A stretch of 64,000 bases of DNA from Hymenobacter citatus (GTDB taxonomy: Bacteria; Bacteroidota; Bacteroidia; Cytophagales; Hymenobacteraceae), in the NCBI RefSeq assembly GCF_014333615.1, contig NZ_JACSCY010000014.1:1-64000 (forward strand), in the 5' to 3' direction. Both the position numbers and the translations under genes were made by a program. The stretch's first letter is position 1. Each line of letters begins with the position of its first letter. A model generated the notes under the pieces. The model saw nothing but the letters and a program-made list of their open reading frames with translations. It was not told the origin of the DNA and ran no database searches. Positions 43,122-52,400 of this stretch are shown here, one piece after another.

Positions 43122-43201
43122 TTTGTAGTAAGATACAGAAGATATTTCTCGCATAATTCTGAGACGCACCTACCTTTGTAGTAAACTACAGAAACATATT
43201 T
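43122..43201 (+). repeat. Two imperfect direct repeats before the half-HsdS gene
   Basis: A ~26-bp unit beginning TTTGTAGTAA and ending ATATTT occurs at 43122-43147 and again at 43175-43201 with about four differences. The second copy contains the palindrome TGTAGTAAACTACA and overlaps the predicted -7 box, as expected for a repressor operator. Confidence 0.6.
43171..43178 (+). promoter_or_regulatory. -7 box TACCTTTG before the half-HsdS gene
   Basis: TACCTTTG matches TAnnTTTG exactly and lies 28 bp before the GTG start at 43207. It indicates that the restriction-modification genes have their own promoter, separate from the upstream GHKL/receiver operon. Confidence 0.55.
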
Positions 43202-43206
43202 TTGGC

Positions 43207-43788
43207 GTGCTCACCATCTCCCACCTCACCGATACTTTCCTAGGTAGCTACGAAAAGCCGCTCGATGAGGGCCCGCTCACGCTGCTACTGCCTAGTGACC
43301 TCGACAGCATAGGTCGGCTGGTTCAGCCTCCCACGCGGTTTGCTCCCGCCAACGCAACCACCAAGCGCGCCCGGCTCCGCTCCGGCGACGTGCTACTACC
43401 CGCTAAGGGCGGCCGCTACCCCGCCACGCTCGTTACTGCCGAGTTGGCCGGCTATGTAGCCTCCTCTGGCTTTTTCGTCCTGCGGCCCAGCTTCGAGGTA
43501 GTACCCGCCTACCTGGCCGCCTACCTCAACCATCCCCACACCCAGCGCCGCCTCCAGGGCATCACCAACGCCAGTACCACCGTCCCTGTCCTCAACAAAG
43601 CCGCCCTGCTGGCCACCACCATCGACCTACCGCCTATTCCCGTGCAACAGCGGTTGGCCAACCTCCACCAGCTCTGGCTGCACGAGCAGCAGCTCACCGA
43701 GCGGCTCCTACAGCAAAAGGCCATGCTCTACCAGCAGGCCTTCCAAGAAGCCATCCACACCGCCACCGGCTCCTTCCTAACCGCTTAA
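43207..43788 (+). CDS. Half-size type I specificity subunit (single-TRD HsdS-like)
   Basis: The 193-residue protein has one target-recognition domain (about 1-145; RLRSGDVLLPAKGGRYPATL, GYVASSGFFVLRPSFEVVPA, NASTTVPVLNKAALLATTID) followed by a single coiled-coil helix (PIPVQQRLANLHQLWLHEQQ). Normal HsdS has two TRDs and two coils, so this is half the size. Half-S proteins can dimerise to give palindromic target recognition or exchange with a full HsdS. It starts with GTG at 43207 after two operator-like repeats. The small gene at 43803 follows by 14 bp. Confidence 0.82.
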   Translation: MLTISHLTDTFLGSYEKPLDEGPLTLLLPSDLDSIGRLVQPPTRFAPANATTKRARLRSGDVLLPAKGGRYPATLVTAELAGYVASSGFFVLRPSFEVVPAYLAAYLNHPHTQRRLQGITNASTTVPVLNKAALLATTIDLPPIPVQQRLANLHQLWLHEQQLTERLLQQKAMLYQQAFQEAIHTATGSFLTA

Positions 43789-43802
43789 TCATCCTGTCAG
43801 TT

Positions 43803-44096
43803 ATGAACACACTCATCACCTACGATATCACTATCCGCCATACCGAAGTAAAATCGGCTATGAAGACCAAAGGATATGCTGATGCTTGGACTGCTAATAA
43901 TCAGACGTACTACCTACCCAATACTTCCTTATGGAAGAAGGGCATCACCCCACAGACTGCGCTAGCTGATTTGCAGCAGGTCATCCAGTCGCTGAACTCC
44001 AACCAGCCCGCCAATAAACAAATTCGTCTGGAGCGGTGCGCAGCCGTCGAGTGGACCAATTGGGCAGCCATTCCCGGTGATTCTCAGCGTCAATAA
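43803..44096 (+). CDS. Small protein with possible Cas2/VapD-like ferredoxin fold
   Basis: The 97-residue protein has a first strand MNTLITYDIT, a helix HTEVKSAMKTKGYADAW, strand QTYYLPNTSLWKKG, helix PQTALADLQQVIQSLN and a last strand LERCAAVEWTNWAAIP. This beta-alpha-beta-beta-alpha-beta order, and a first strand ending YD, resembles Cas2/VapD/SinR-like small nucleases. No CRISPR array or other cas gene is present. Homology is only suggested; it may be an accessory factor of the restriction locus. It is less GC-biased than hsdM next to it. Confidence 0.6.
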   Translation: MNTLITYDITIRHTEVKSAMKTKGYADAWTANNQTYYLPNTSLWKKGITPQTALADLQQVIQSLNSNQPANKQIRLERCAAVEWTNWAAIPGDSQRQ

Positions 44097-44139
44097 GAAT
44101 TCTCCCCTAAACTAAGACTAAACCCGCGCCGCCTTGGCT

Positions 44140-44163
44140 CCCCCTCTCCCCGAGGAGAGGGGG
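44140..44163. repeat. REP-like hairpin before hsdM
   Basis: CCCCCTCTCC and GGAGAGGGGG form a 10-bp stem around CCGA, followed by CCGGGGGGTGAGG. This CCCTCTCC/GGAGAGGG hairpin type is a widespread intergenic repeat in bacteria. It lies in the leader of hsdM, where it may damp read-through. Confidence 0.7.
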
Positions 44164-44191
44164 CCGGGGGGTGAGGTCCCTCCCCCAGAAC

Positions 44192-45706
44192 ATGACTAAA
44201 ATTACCCCCCGCGTCTCCCAGGCCGAAATCAACAACATCCTCTGGCGCGCCTGCGACACCCTGCGCGGCACCGTCGACCCCACCCAGTACAAAGACTACA
44301 TCCTGACGATGCTCTTCGTCAAGTACCTCTCCGACGTCTGGGCCGACCACCACGCCGCCTACCTCGCCAAGTACCAGGGCGACGAAGCCCGCGCCGCCCG
44401 CGCCATGCAGCTCGAACGCTTCCAGGTGCCCGCCCACTGCTCCTTCGGCTACCTCTACGAGCAGCGCAACGCCGATAACATCGGCGAGCTAATCAACATC
44501 GCCCTCGACGACCTCGAAACCGCCAACCGCGGCAAGCTCACCGATGTGTTCCGCAACATCGACTTCAACTCCGAGCCCAACCTGGGCCAGACCCGCGAGC
44601 GAAACACCCGCCTCAAGCTGCTGCTCCAGGACTTCGCCGACCCGCGCCTCGACCTGCGCCCTTCCGTGGTGGGCGGCGAAGACGTCATCGGCAACGCCTA
44701 CGAATACCTCATCTCCCGCTTCGCCGCCGATGCCGGCAAGAAGGGCGGCGAATTCTACACCCCCGGCGAAGTGGCCGAGCTGCTGGCCCGCCTGCTCAAC
44801 CCCCAGCCCGGCGCCCGCATCTGCGACCCTACTTGCGGCTCCGGCTCCCTGCTCATCAAGATGGCCCGCCAGGTGGGCTCGCGCAACGTGGCCCTCTACG
44901 GCCAGGAAATCAACGGCTCCACCTATGCGCTGTGCCGCATGAACATGTTCCTGCACGGCCTCGACGATGCCCAGATTGAGTGGGGCGACACCCTGCGCAA
45001 CCCCCGCCTGCTCGACGGCGAAAACCTGCGCCGCTACGACGTGGTGGCCGCCAACCCGCCCTTCTCCCTCGACAAGTGGGGCCACGACGAAGCCGGCCTC
45101 GACCGCCACGGCCGCTTCTTCCGCGGCCTGCCGCCCAAGAGCAAGGGCGACTACGCCTTCATCCTGCACATGATTGAAACCACCCTCGATGGCCACGGCC
45201 AGGCCGGCGTCATCGTGCCCCACGGCGTGCTGTTCCGGGGCGGCACCGAGGGCAAGATTCGCCAGCGCCTCATCGAGGAAAACCTGCTGGATGCCGTCAT
45301 CGGCCTGCCCGCCAACCTGTTCTTCGGCACCGGCATTCCGGCCGCCATCCTGCTGTTCCGCCGGGGCCGCACCACCTCCGACGTGCTCTTCATCGACGCC
45401 AGCCGCGACTTCGACGCCGGCAAAAACCAGAACCGCCTCGGCGAGGCCCATATGGCCCGCGTGGTGGACGCCTACCGCCGCTACGAAACCCAGGAGCGCT
45501 ACGCCCAGCGCGTCACGCCCGCTCAGCTGCTCGAAAACGACTACAGCCTCAACATCCCGCGCTATGTGGATACCCAGGAGGCCGAAGCCGCCATCGACCT
45601 GGTGGCCACCCAGCAGGAAATCACCCGCCTGGAGCACGAGCTGACCGCCGTGCGCGGCCAGGTACACACCTACCTGCGCGAGCTGGGCATCAACGTGGAG
45701 GCGTAA
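44192..45706 (+). CDS. hsdM: Type I restriction-modification DNA methyltransferase subunit HsdM
   Basis: The 504-residue protein has the HsdM N-terminal helical domain (WRACDTLRGTVDPTQYKDYI) and an N6-adenine methyltransferase core with SAM-binding motif I DPTCGSGS at 212-219 and catalytic motif IV NPPF at 288-291, plus GEFYTPGEVAELL just before. It methylates adenines in the HsdS-specified target and is required for both modification and restriction. The ATG at 44192 (MTKITPRVSQ) is preferred to an in-frame ATG at 44171. Strong C-ending codon bias sets it apart from the neighbouring AT-richer genes. hsdS follows after 2 bp. Confidence 0.96.
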   Translation: MTKITPRVSQAEINNILWRACDTLRGTVDPTQYKDYILTMLFVKYLSDVWADHHAAYLAKYQGDEARAARAMQLERFQVPAHCSFGYLYEQRNADNIGELINIALDDLETANRGKLTDVFRNIDFNSEPNLGQTRERNTRLKLLLQDFADPRLDLRPSVVGGEDVIGNAYEYLISRFAADAGKKGGEFYTPGEVAELLARLLNPQPGARICDPTCGSGSLLIKMARQVGSRNVALYGQEINGSTYALCRMNMFLHGLDDAQIEWGDTLRNPRLLDGENLRRYDVVAANPPFSLDKWGHDEAGLDRHGRFFRGLPPKSKGDYAFILHMIETTLDGHGQAGVIVPHGVLFRGGTEGKIRQRLIEENLLDAVIGLPANLFFGTGIPAAILLFRRGRTTSDVLFIDASRDFDAGKNQNRLGEAHMARVVDAYRRYETQERYAQRVTPAQLLENDYSLNIPRYVDTQEAEAAIDLVATQQEITRLEHELTAVRGQVHTYLRELGINVEA

Positions 45707-45708
45707 GC

Positions 45709-46965
45709 ATGGAAACGATAGAAATGAAAAAAACGGCCGGGACTGCCGGGAAGGCAGGGTATAAGCTGACGCGCTTTGGTTGGATACCGGAAGAATGGGC
45801 AGTAATGAAATTGGGAGACGTCACCTCACAGGTTACAGTGGGTATTGCTAGTGCAGCAACCCATGCCTATCAGAGTACGGGCATCATATTGCTGCGCAAC
45901 CTCAATATCAAAGAAGGTTATTTGGATACCAGTGACCTGCTTTTCATTGGTGAAGAGTACGAGCACTCGTTTAGAAATAAAAGACTTAGGGTTGGCGATA
46001 TTCTGACTGTACGTACTGGTTATCCTGGGATTTCGGCAGTAGTCACGCAGGAGTTTGAAAATGCCCAAAGTTTCACTACGCTCATTTCGAGGCCTATACC
46101 TTCTATTGTTGATAGTGACTATCTGTGCTACCTCATCAACTCAGAAATAGGCAAAGACTTCGTCAACAATGGGCAGGCTGGCGGCGGACAGAAAAATATC
46201 AACGCTGGTACGCTTACTCAGTTCACGTTCCCATTACCTACTAAGTCAGAACAAGGCCGTGTAGTGTATTTTCTGAAACAGTGGGAGAAATACGAGAATG
46301 GGCTAGCTAATCTGATTGAAGCCAAGCGCACCTACAAGCGCGGCCTGATGCAGCAGCTACTGACGGGGCAGCGGCGGTTTCCCGAGTTTCAGGGGCAGCC
46401 GTGGCCGCTGGCCTCCATTGGCGAGATGATAACCGAAAGCCGCGAGTCGCTCCCCGTTTCCAATCCGCACGAGCGTATCACGGTACGCCTCAATTTGAAT
46501 GGCGTAGAAGCACGCGACGTGCGCGGCACCGAGGCCGAAGACGCCACCGTTTACTACCTGCGCCGCGCCGGGCAGTTCATCTACGGCAAGCAAAATCTGC
46601 ATAAAGGCGCTATGGGCATCATCCCCGCCGAGTTGGACGGCTACAGCTCCACCCAGGACATGCCCACTTTCGATTTCTCGGCTACGGTAAATCCCCAATG
46701 GTTTCTCTACCTGATGAGTCGGGAGGATTTCTACCTCAACCTCGAAAAAATAGCCACCGGCACCGGCTCCAAGCGAATTCAGCCCGCCAGCCTCTACAAA
46801 ATCAAGGTTCCGTTTCCCTCGCTCCCCGAGCAGCAGCGCATTGCCGCCGTGCTCACCGCCTGCGACCAGGAAATCGAGCTGCTCCAGGCCCAGCTCCACC
46901 AGTGGCAGCAGCAGAAAAAGGGCCTCATGCAGCAGCTGCTCACGGGGCGGCTGCGGGTGGGGTAG
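45709..46965 (+). CDS. hsdS: Type I specificity subunit HsdS
   Basis: The 418-residue protein has two target-recognition domains, each followed by a coiled coil. TRD1 covers about 20-185 (FGWIPEEWAVMKLGDVTSQV ... FPLPTKSEQGRVVYFLKQWE) and TRD2 about 225-395 (PWPLASIGEMITESRESLPV ... FPSLPEQQRIAAVLTACDQE). The repeated RGLMQQLLTGQRRF / KGLMQQLLTGRLRV ends each half. TRD1 and its region are visibly less GC-rich than TRD2 and hsdM, suggesting recombinational exchange of the first recognition half. The start at 45709 is 2 bp after the hsdM stop. Confidence 0.95.
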   Translation: METIEMKKTAGTAGKAGYKLTRFGWIPEEWAVMKLGDVTSQVTVGIASAATHAYQSTGIILLRNLNIKEGYLDTSDLLFIGEEYEHSFRNKRLRVGDILTVRTGYPGISAVVTQEFENAQSFTTLISRPIPSIVDSDYLCYLINSEIGKDFVNNGQAGGGQKNINAGTLTQFTFPLPTKSEQGRVVYFLKQWEKYENGLANLIEAKRTYKRGLMQQLLTGQRRFPEFQGQPWPLASIGEMITESRESLPVSNPHERITVRLNLNGVEARDVRGTEAEDATVYYLRRAGQFIYGKQNLHKGAMGIIPAELDGYSSTQDMPTFDFSATVNPQWFLYLMSREDFYLNLEKIATGTGSKRIQPASLYKIKVPFPSLPEQQRIAAVLTACDQEIELLQAQLHQWQQQKKGLMQQLLTGRLRVG

Positions 46966-47086
46966 GGCAGTTTTAACGTGGTGGGCCGGCACCATGTTAA
47001 AGTTTTCCTATATTCTCAATATGCCAGTCTTTTCTCTGGTAGTGCGTTAGAAGCCAAAACGTTGAATTGATTCTGCAATAATTACG

Positions 47087-48487
47087 ATGACTGAGCAACA
47101 AAGAATTACGGTCGACAAGTCACTACGACAGTTAGAGGCTCTGAATTTGAACGAGCTAGCCAAAAAAGCCTACAAGAATAAAGACCTGCGCACTGTCACT
47201 GTTGCAGAATTCAAGCTGGCCGAATTTATTGCCATGTTCAATCGAGCTATCAAGCAGTTGAGAGCAGAAATTGACCGGGGAAGTTGGCAGATTATGTTGC
47301 ACGCCTATAATGACCCTGAAGTAGGAAACAACCAGTTGAATGCCATTCTTCAACACATGGTAAGCTACCTGACTGGTGGTTATTCGTTCGACCATATTGC
47401 CCCTCAATTGTTGTGGTTAGTGCATTATCAAATGCAGTTTGGGTTCTGGGAAAAATCAAAGCTGCGCGTGCATAGCATTGACGAACTCCAATTTCAGAAA
47501 GCACAAGCCAGCATCAGCCTACTACAAGCCGAAGTTGAAAGGCGAGTCGCGGAAGTAGATACCTTAAAGGCAGCTCTTGAAGAAAGCCAAAATGAGCTGG
47601 ACGAATACCGCACCCAGAAGCAGCAGGAATTCAAGACCCTAACCAGCAACCAACAGCAGTCAAACGAGCTGCTAAGAGAAATCCGCGACTTTCAGACAAC
47701 TGCCAGCACCAGCAATGCTACCATCGCAGGGATTTTAGAGCAACAAAAGCAGCTTCTGACGGATTCGCGCGAGAAACTGGTTGAAGAGCAAGAAGAATTT
47801 ACCGAACTCAATACCGCGCTTGAATCTGCACGAGGTAATGCCCAAAACCATCTGTATGAATTAGGGGAGAAAGATGCCGAGTACGCAGAGATTATTAGAA
47901 GTGCTTCCGAAAAAGAGCAACTTATTTTAAGTAAGCAACAGCGTATTGAGGAGTTACTCGGTTTTGCGGCTGATGCCGCGCTAGGCGGTACGTTCAGCCG
48001 CCGCCAGGGAGAACTAGCCTGGCCAGTACGGGTCTGGGCCGCAGTAGCTATTGCGGCGGCTGGTTTCGCTTTGTGGTGGGTGCTGCACATCTTCACCCAA
48101 TTCCCCAGTCACGGCGACGGCGGATTTAGCTGGTCTGTAACGTTGCTGAATGTGGTGCGAACCTCTCCCGCCTTTGTTCTGCTATTTTTCGCAATAGCCC
48201 AGTACACGAAAGAGCGCAACTTACAGGAAGAATACGCCTTCAAAGCGGCTGTGGCCACCACTGTAACGGCTTACTCAGATATGATTGAGCTGGGAGCAGA
48301 GAAAACCGCCATGCTTGTCAGCACCATCCAGGGCATCTATACGCCGCCCGCCTTAGGCAAGGAGGCCACTCCACTAGTTTTCAGTACCAAGCATTTGGCG
48401 GATGCTACTAAAAATGTTGCAGATGTTGCCTCAACCTTAAAGTCAACAGTCGCCGAAGCGGTAACCGCCGTCAAACCGAAAGCCTGA
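47087..48487 (+). CDS. Coiled-coil membrane protein of unknown function in the RM operon
   Basis: The 466-residue protein has an N-terminal helical domain (1-135), a long coiled coil (about 140-295, rich in Q/E/K; ISLLQAEVERRVAEVDTLKA) and two membrane helices (about 310-330, VWAAVAIAAAGFALWWVLHI; and about 345-368, SPAFVLLFFAIAQYT). The C-terminal tail is helical and probably cytoplasmic. I do not recognise a family. Its base composition is AT-richer than hsdM/hsdR. It sits between hsdS and hsdR, where accessory defence genes are often found, and ends with a terminator-like hairpin. Confidence 0.75.
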   Translation: MTEQQRITVDKSLRQLEALNLNELAKKAYKNKDLRTVTVAEFKLAEFIAMFNRAIKQLRAEIDRGSWQIMLHAYNDPEVGNNQLNAILQHMVSYLTGGYSFDHIAPQLLWLVHYQMQFGFWEKSKLRVHSIDELQFQKAQASISLLQAEVERRVAEVDTLKAALEESQNELDEYRTQKQQEFKTLTSNQQQSNELLREIRDFQTTASTSNATIAGILEQQKQLLTDSREKLVEEQEEFTELNTALESARGNAQNHLYELGEKDAEYAEIIRSASEKEQLILSKQQRIEELLGFAADAALGGTFSRRQGELAWPVRVWAAVAIAAAGFALWWVLHIFTQFPSHGDGGFSWSVTLLNVVRTSPAFVLLFFAIAQYTKERNLQEEYAFKAAVATTVTAYSDMIELGAEKTAMLVSTIQGIYTPPALGKEATPLVFSTKHLADATKNVADVASTLKSTVAEAVTAVKPKA

Positions 48488-48494
48488 TAAATAA

Positions 48495-48528
48495 GAAAAA
48501 CGCCCAGCATCTGGCCCGGACGTTTTCC
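48495..48528 (+). terminator. Terminator-like nested hairpin after the coiled-coil gene
   Basis: Outer GAAAAACG/CGTTTTC and inner CCAG/CTGG pairings enclose a short CAT loop, and TTTTC follows the outer arm. It would end or attenuate transcription before the downstream accessory gene and hsdR. Confidence 0.5.
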
Positions 48529-48607
48529 TATCTGTTCCCTCACATGGCAGGGTCAGACTCTAACCAAAGATATATTAAACACGCAAAAATCACTTCTCAA
48601 TAGCAGC

Positions 48608-49480
48608 ATGATACACGGCGACCTTAAAGACCGGGATATTTTGAAACGCTACATCGAGTCGCTCATTGGCGCCATCAATGCAATCGAGCAGCCTCATGAT
48701 GCCCAGCCGTTACCCATTCCAATTATTGAGCAAACCTACCTCGACTTGATTCGTCGGATTAAGGCCAGTCTGATGGGTATTCTAGCCCAGTTAAATTACT
48801 GGCCTGAACATGGTGAGATGAAAGTGCCTATTACGCTCTTGTTCCGTTCGTGTGTAACTGATGTTTTACTTCTCCTATACCTTAAGACTCTAGAGGAGCA
48901 TGAGGCAACATTTGAAAACGAAGTAAAGCTGTTAGATAAGCCATACATACGATTTGTAGAAAGTCTGATAGCTACCGGCCAGTTAACAGGAAACGATGAG
49001 GATAAAGCAGCAGCTTTGCAGGCTTGGTATGCAGATGAGAAGGTTGCGCCGTTAATTAAATTAACAGAGCCGCAGATGGAATTTCTCAATAATGCTGCGC
49101 TGAGAGCAACTAGTGACTTGGACCTATTGAAACTTGAGGAGCGCGAATTGAAATCTAGTCTAACAACTGATTCTCAGTACAAGCACCTAGCTGAGCATGA
49201 TGACCTTAAATCTTTATCTGACTTGTACTGGCTATACAAGCATGGCTCCCAGCACGAGCACTATTCTCGTTTAGGAAGCCGCTTCTTTCACCTACCGCAG
49301 TGGTTCGAATGCTTACAATGGTACAAAGTATTAGTAGGCTGTTTTGAAGCAGTAAGATTGGTTGGGGAAACACTAAGCGCATCCGAGGTGCTGCTGGAAG
49401 ACTTGCGCTTGAACGTTGGCCATCTGTATCAGCGGTTGCTGGAGCATCAGGAAGACCAAGCCGCTGCTGCACAACAATAA
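48608..49480 (+). CDS. Helical protein of unknown function upstream of hsdR
   Basis: The 290-residue, mostly helical protein has no recognised domain. Notable stretches are ITLLFRSCVTDVLLLLYLKT, a buried amphipathic helix with Arg and Cys, and the C-terminal WFECLQWYKVLVGCFEAVRL. The arrangement loosely recalls DUF5677/HEPN-like helical proteins, but no R-x4-6-H motif of HEPN RNases is clear. Base composition is visibly AT-richer than hsdR, which starts 10 bp after its stop, so it is likely co-expressed with hsdR. Start ATG 48608. Confidence 0.7.
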   Translation: MIHGDLKDRDILKRYIESLIGAINAIEQPHDAQPLPIPIIEQTYLDLIRRIKASLMGILAQLNYWPEHGEMKVPITLLFRSCVTDVLLLLYLKTLEEHEATFENEVKLLDKPYIRFVESLIATGQLTGNDEDKAAALQAWYADEKVAPLIKLTEPQMEFLNNAALRATSDLDLLKLEERELKSSLTTDSQYKHLAEHDDLKSLSDLYWLYKHGSQHEHYSRLGSRFFHLPQWFECLQWYKVLVGCFEAVRLVGETLSASEVLLEDLRLNVGHLYQRLLEHQEDQAAAAQQ

Positions 49481-49490
49481 TTCTCAGCCC

Positions 49491-52400
49491 ATGCCCGCCT
49501 CCGCTACCCCCAACCTGCGCGAAGACCACGCTTCCCAGCTCCCGGCCCTGCTGTGGCTCCAGAAGCTCGGCTATACCTACCTCGCCCCCGCGCAGGCCCT
49601 GGCCGCCCGCGGCGGGCGTACCAACGGCGTTCTGCTCGAAACGGTGTTGCGCACCCAACTCGCCCGCCTCAACGCCGTGCGCCACCGCGGCCAGCAGCAG
49701 CCCTTCTCCGACGACAACCTCTCCGCCGCCATCCAGGCCCTGCGCGACCTGCCCGGCCCCCTCGGCTTCGGCCCCGCCACCCACGCCGCCTACGACCTGC
49801 TCACCCTTGGCAAAAGCTTCGAGCAAGTCGTCGACGGCGACCGAAAAAGCTTCTCCCTGCGCTACATCGACTGGCAGCAGCCCGCCAACAACGCCTTCCA
49901 CGTCACCAGCGAGTTCACCGTGCAGCGCGCTGGCCTGCCCGATACCTACCGCCCCGATGTGGTGCTCTTCGTCAACGGCATCCCCCTGGCCGTGCTCGAG
50001 TGCAAGCGCCCCGCTGCCGGCCTCCTCGACCAGGCCATTGCCCAGCACCTGCGCCAGCAAACCGAAGACGGCATCCGTCCGCTCTATATCTGGTCGCAGC
50101 TGCTGCTCGTCGCCGACGGCGACCAGGCCCGCTACGCCACCACCGCCACCCCGCCCGAGTTCTGGGCCACCTGGCGCGAGCAGCACCCCAGCCCCGAAGC
50201 CCAGGCCGCCTGGGAGCAGCAGCTCCTCACCCTCAAAAACCAGCCCCTGCGCCCCGAGCAGGAAGCCGCCCTCTTCGCCGGCGACTTCGCCTACGCCCAG
50301 GCCCACTTCCGCCAGCTCCGGGCCGCCCCCCAGCTGCCCACCGGCCAGGACCGCGCCCTCTGGAGCCTCTGCCAGCCCCAGCGCCTCCTCGACCTGGCTT
50401 TCCACTTCGTGCTCTACGAAGACGGCCTCAAGAAAATAGCCCGCTACCAGCAGTTCTTCGGCGTGCGCGCCACCCTCGAGCGGGTGCAGCAGCGCGACCA
50501 GGATGGCCGCCGCCTCGGCGGCGTGCTCTGGCACACCCAGGGCTCCGGTAAGTCGCTCACCATGGTCATGCTGGCCCAGCTGCTGGCCACCGACCCGCGC
50601 CTGCCCGGCGCCCGCATCCTGCTCGTCACCGACCGCACCGACCTCGACGAGCAGATTGAGGGCACCTTCATCAAGTGCGGCAAGCTGCCCAAGCGCGCCC
50701 GCTCCGGCAAGCACCTGCGCCAGCTCCTCCACGACCCCCGCGCCGAGGTCATCACTACCCTCATCAACAAGTTCGACAAGGCCGTGCGCCACCTCGACGT
50801 CCCTCTTGATGATGACAACATCTTCGTGCTCGTCGACGAAGGCCACCGCTCCCAGTACGGCTCCCTGCACACCCGCATGCGCCAGGTGCTGCCCCGCGCC
50901 TGCTTCCTGGCTTTCACCGGCACGCCCCTGCTCAAGCGCGAAAAGAGCACCGCCGCCCGCTTCGGCGGCCTCATCGACCCGCCCTACACCATCCGCCAGG
51001 CCGTCGAAGACAAGGCCGTGGTGCCCCTGCTCTACGAGGGCCGCCACGCCGCCCAGGCCGTCAACGCCCGCCCCCTCGACCGTTTCTTCGAGGTCGTCAC
51101 CGAGCCCCTCACCGACTACCAGCGCGCCGACCTCAAGCACAAGGTCAGCCGCGCCGAGCCCCTCAACGAGGCCGAGCAGAAAATCCAGGAAATTGCCCTC
51201 GATATCAGCCAGCACTTCACGGCCACCTGGGCCGGCACTGGCCTCAAGGGCCAGCTCGTCACCGGCTCCAAGAAAGCCGCCCTCAAATACAAAGCCGCCC
51301 TCGACATGCTGGGCCAGGTCACCTCCGAAGTCCTCATCTCCGGCCCCGATGAGCGCGAGGGCACCGACGACGCCTACGCCACCGAGGCCACCGACCCCGT
51401 CGTGCGCTTCTGGAAGCGCATGATGGACCAGCACGGCTCCCCCGAGCAGTACCAGAAAAACGTCATCAACGCCTTCAAGTACCAGGACCAGCCCGAACTC
51501 ATCATCGTCGTCGACAAGCTCCTCACCGGCTTCGACGCCCCCCGCAACACCGTTCTCTACCTCACCCGCGGCCTGCGCGAGCACACCCTGCTCCAGGCCA
51601 TTGCCCGCGTCAACCGCGTGCACCCCGGCAAAGAGTTCGGCTACATCATCGACTACTACGGCAACCTCCAGCAGCTCGACTCGGCCCTGACCACCTACTC
51701 CGGCCTCGACGGCTTCGACGAAGCCGACCTGGCCGACACCCTGGCCCACGTCCGCACCCAGGTCGACGAGCTGCCCCAGCGCCACGCCGAGCTCTGGGAC
51801 CTGTTCCGCGCCGTGCCCAACCGCTACGACGCCGAGGCCTACCAGCAGCTGCTGGCCGATGCCGCCCTCCGCCACGACTTCTACGACAAGGTATCCACCT
51901 ACGCCCGCCTGCTGCGCCTGGCCCTGTCCACGCTGGATTTTACCCAGCGCAACCCGCCCGCCAAAGTCGAGCAGTACCGCCACGACGGCGCCTTCTTCCT
52001 CAAGCTGCGCGAGCAGGCCAAGCAGCGCTACGCCGACGTGGTGGACTACCGCCAGTACGAAGCCCAGGTGCAGAAGCTCATCGACACCCACATCCGCACC
52101 GAGGAAATTATCCGCCTCACCCAGCTGGTCAACATCTTCGACGAGCAGCACTTCGCCGAGGTAGTGGCCGAGGCCGGCACCCCCGCCGCCCAGGCCGATA
52201 CCATTGCCCACCGCACCGCCCGCACCATCACCGAGAAGATGGACGACGACCCGGCCCTGTTCCGCCGCCTCTCCGAGCTCATCGAGGAAACCATTGCCGA
52301 CTACCGCGCCCGCCGCATCTCCGAGGCCGAGTACCTGCAGCGCGCCCGCGACGTGCAGCAGCAGGTGCTGCGCCACCGCACCGCCCCCGATACCCCCGCC

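Noticed and set aside
43803..44096. Evidence for a CRISPR-Cas system from the Cas2-like small protein
   Set aside because: No repeats-spacer array and no cas1 or effector gene in the window; the resemblance is to the fold only.
44489..45667. A 392-codon minus-strand frame opposite hsdM
   Set aside because: Same codon-bias shadow effect; hsdM on the plus strand has all family motifs.
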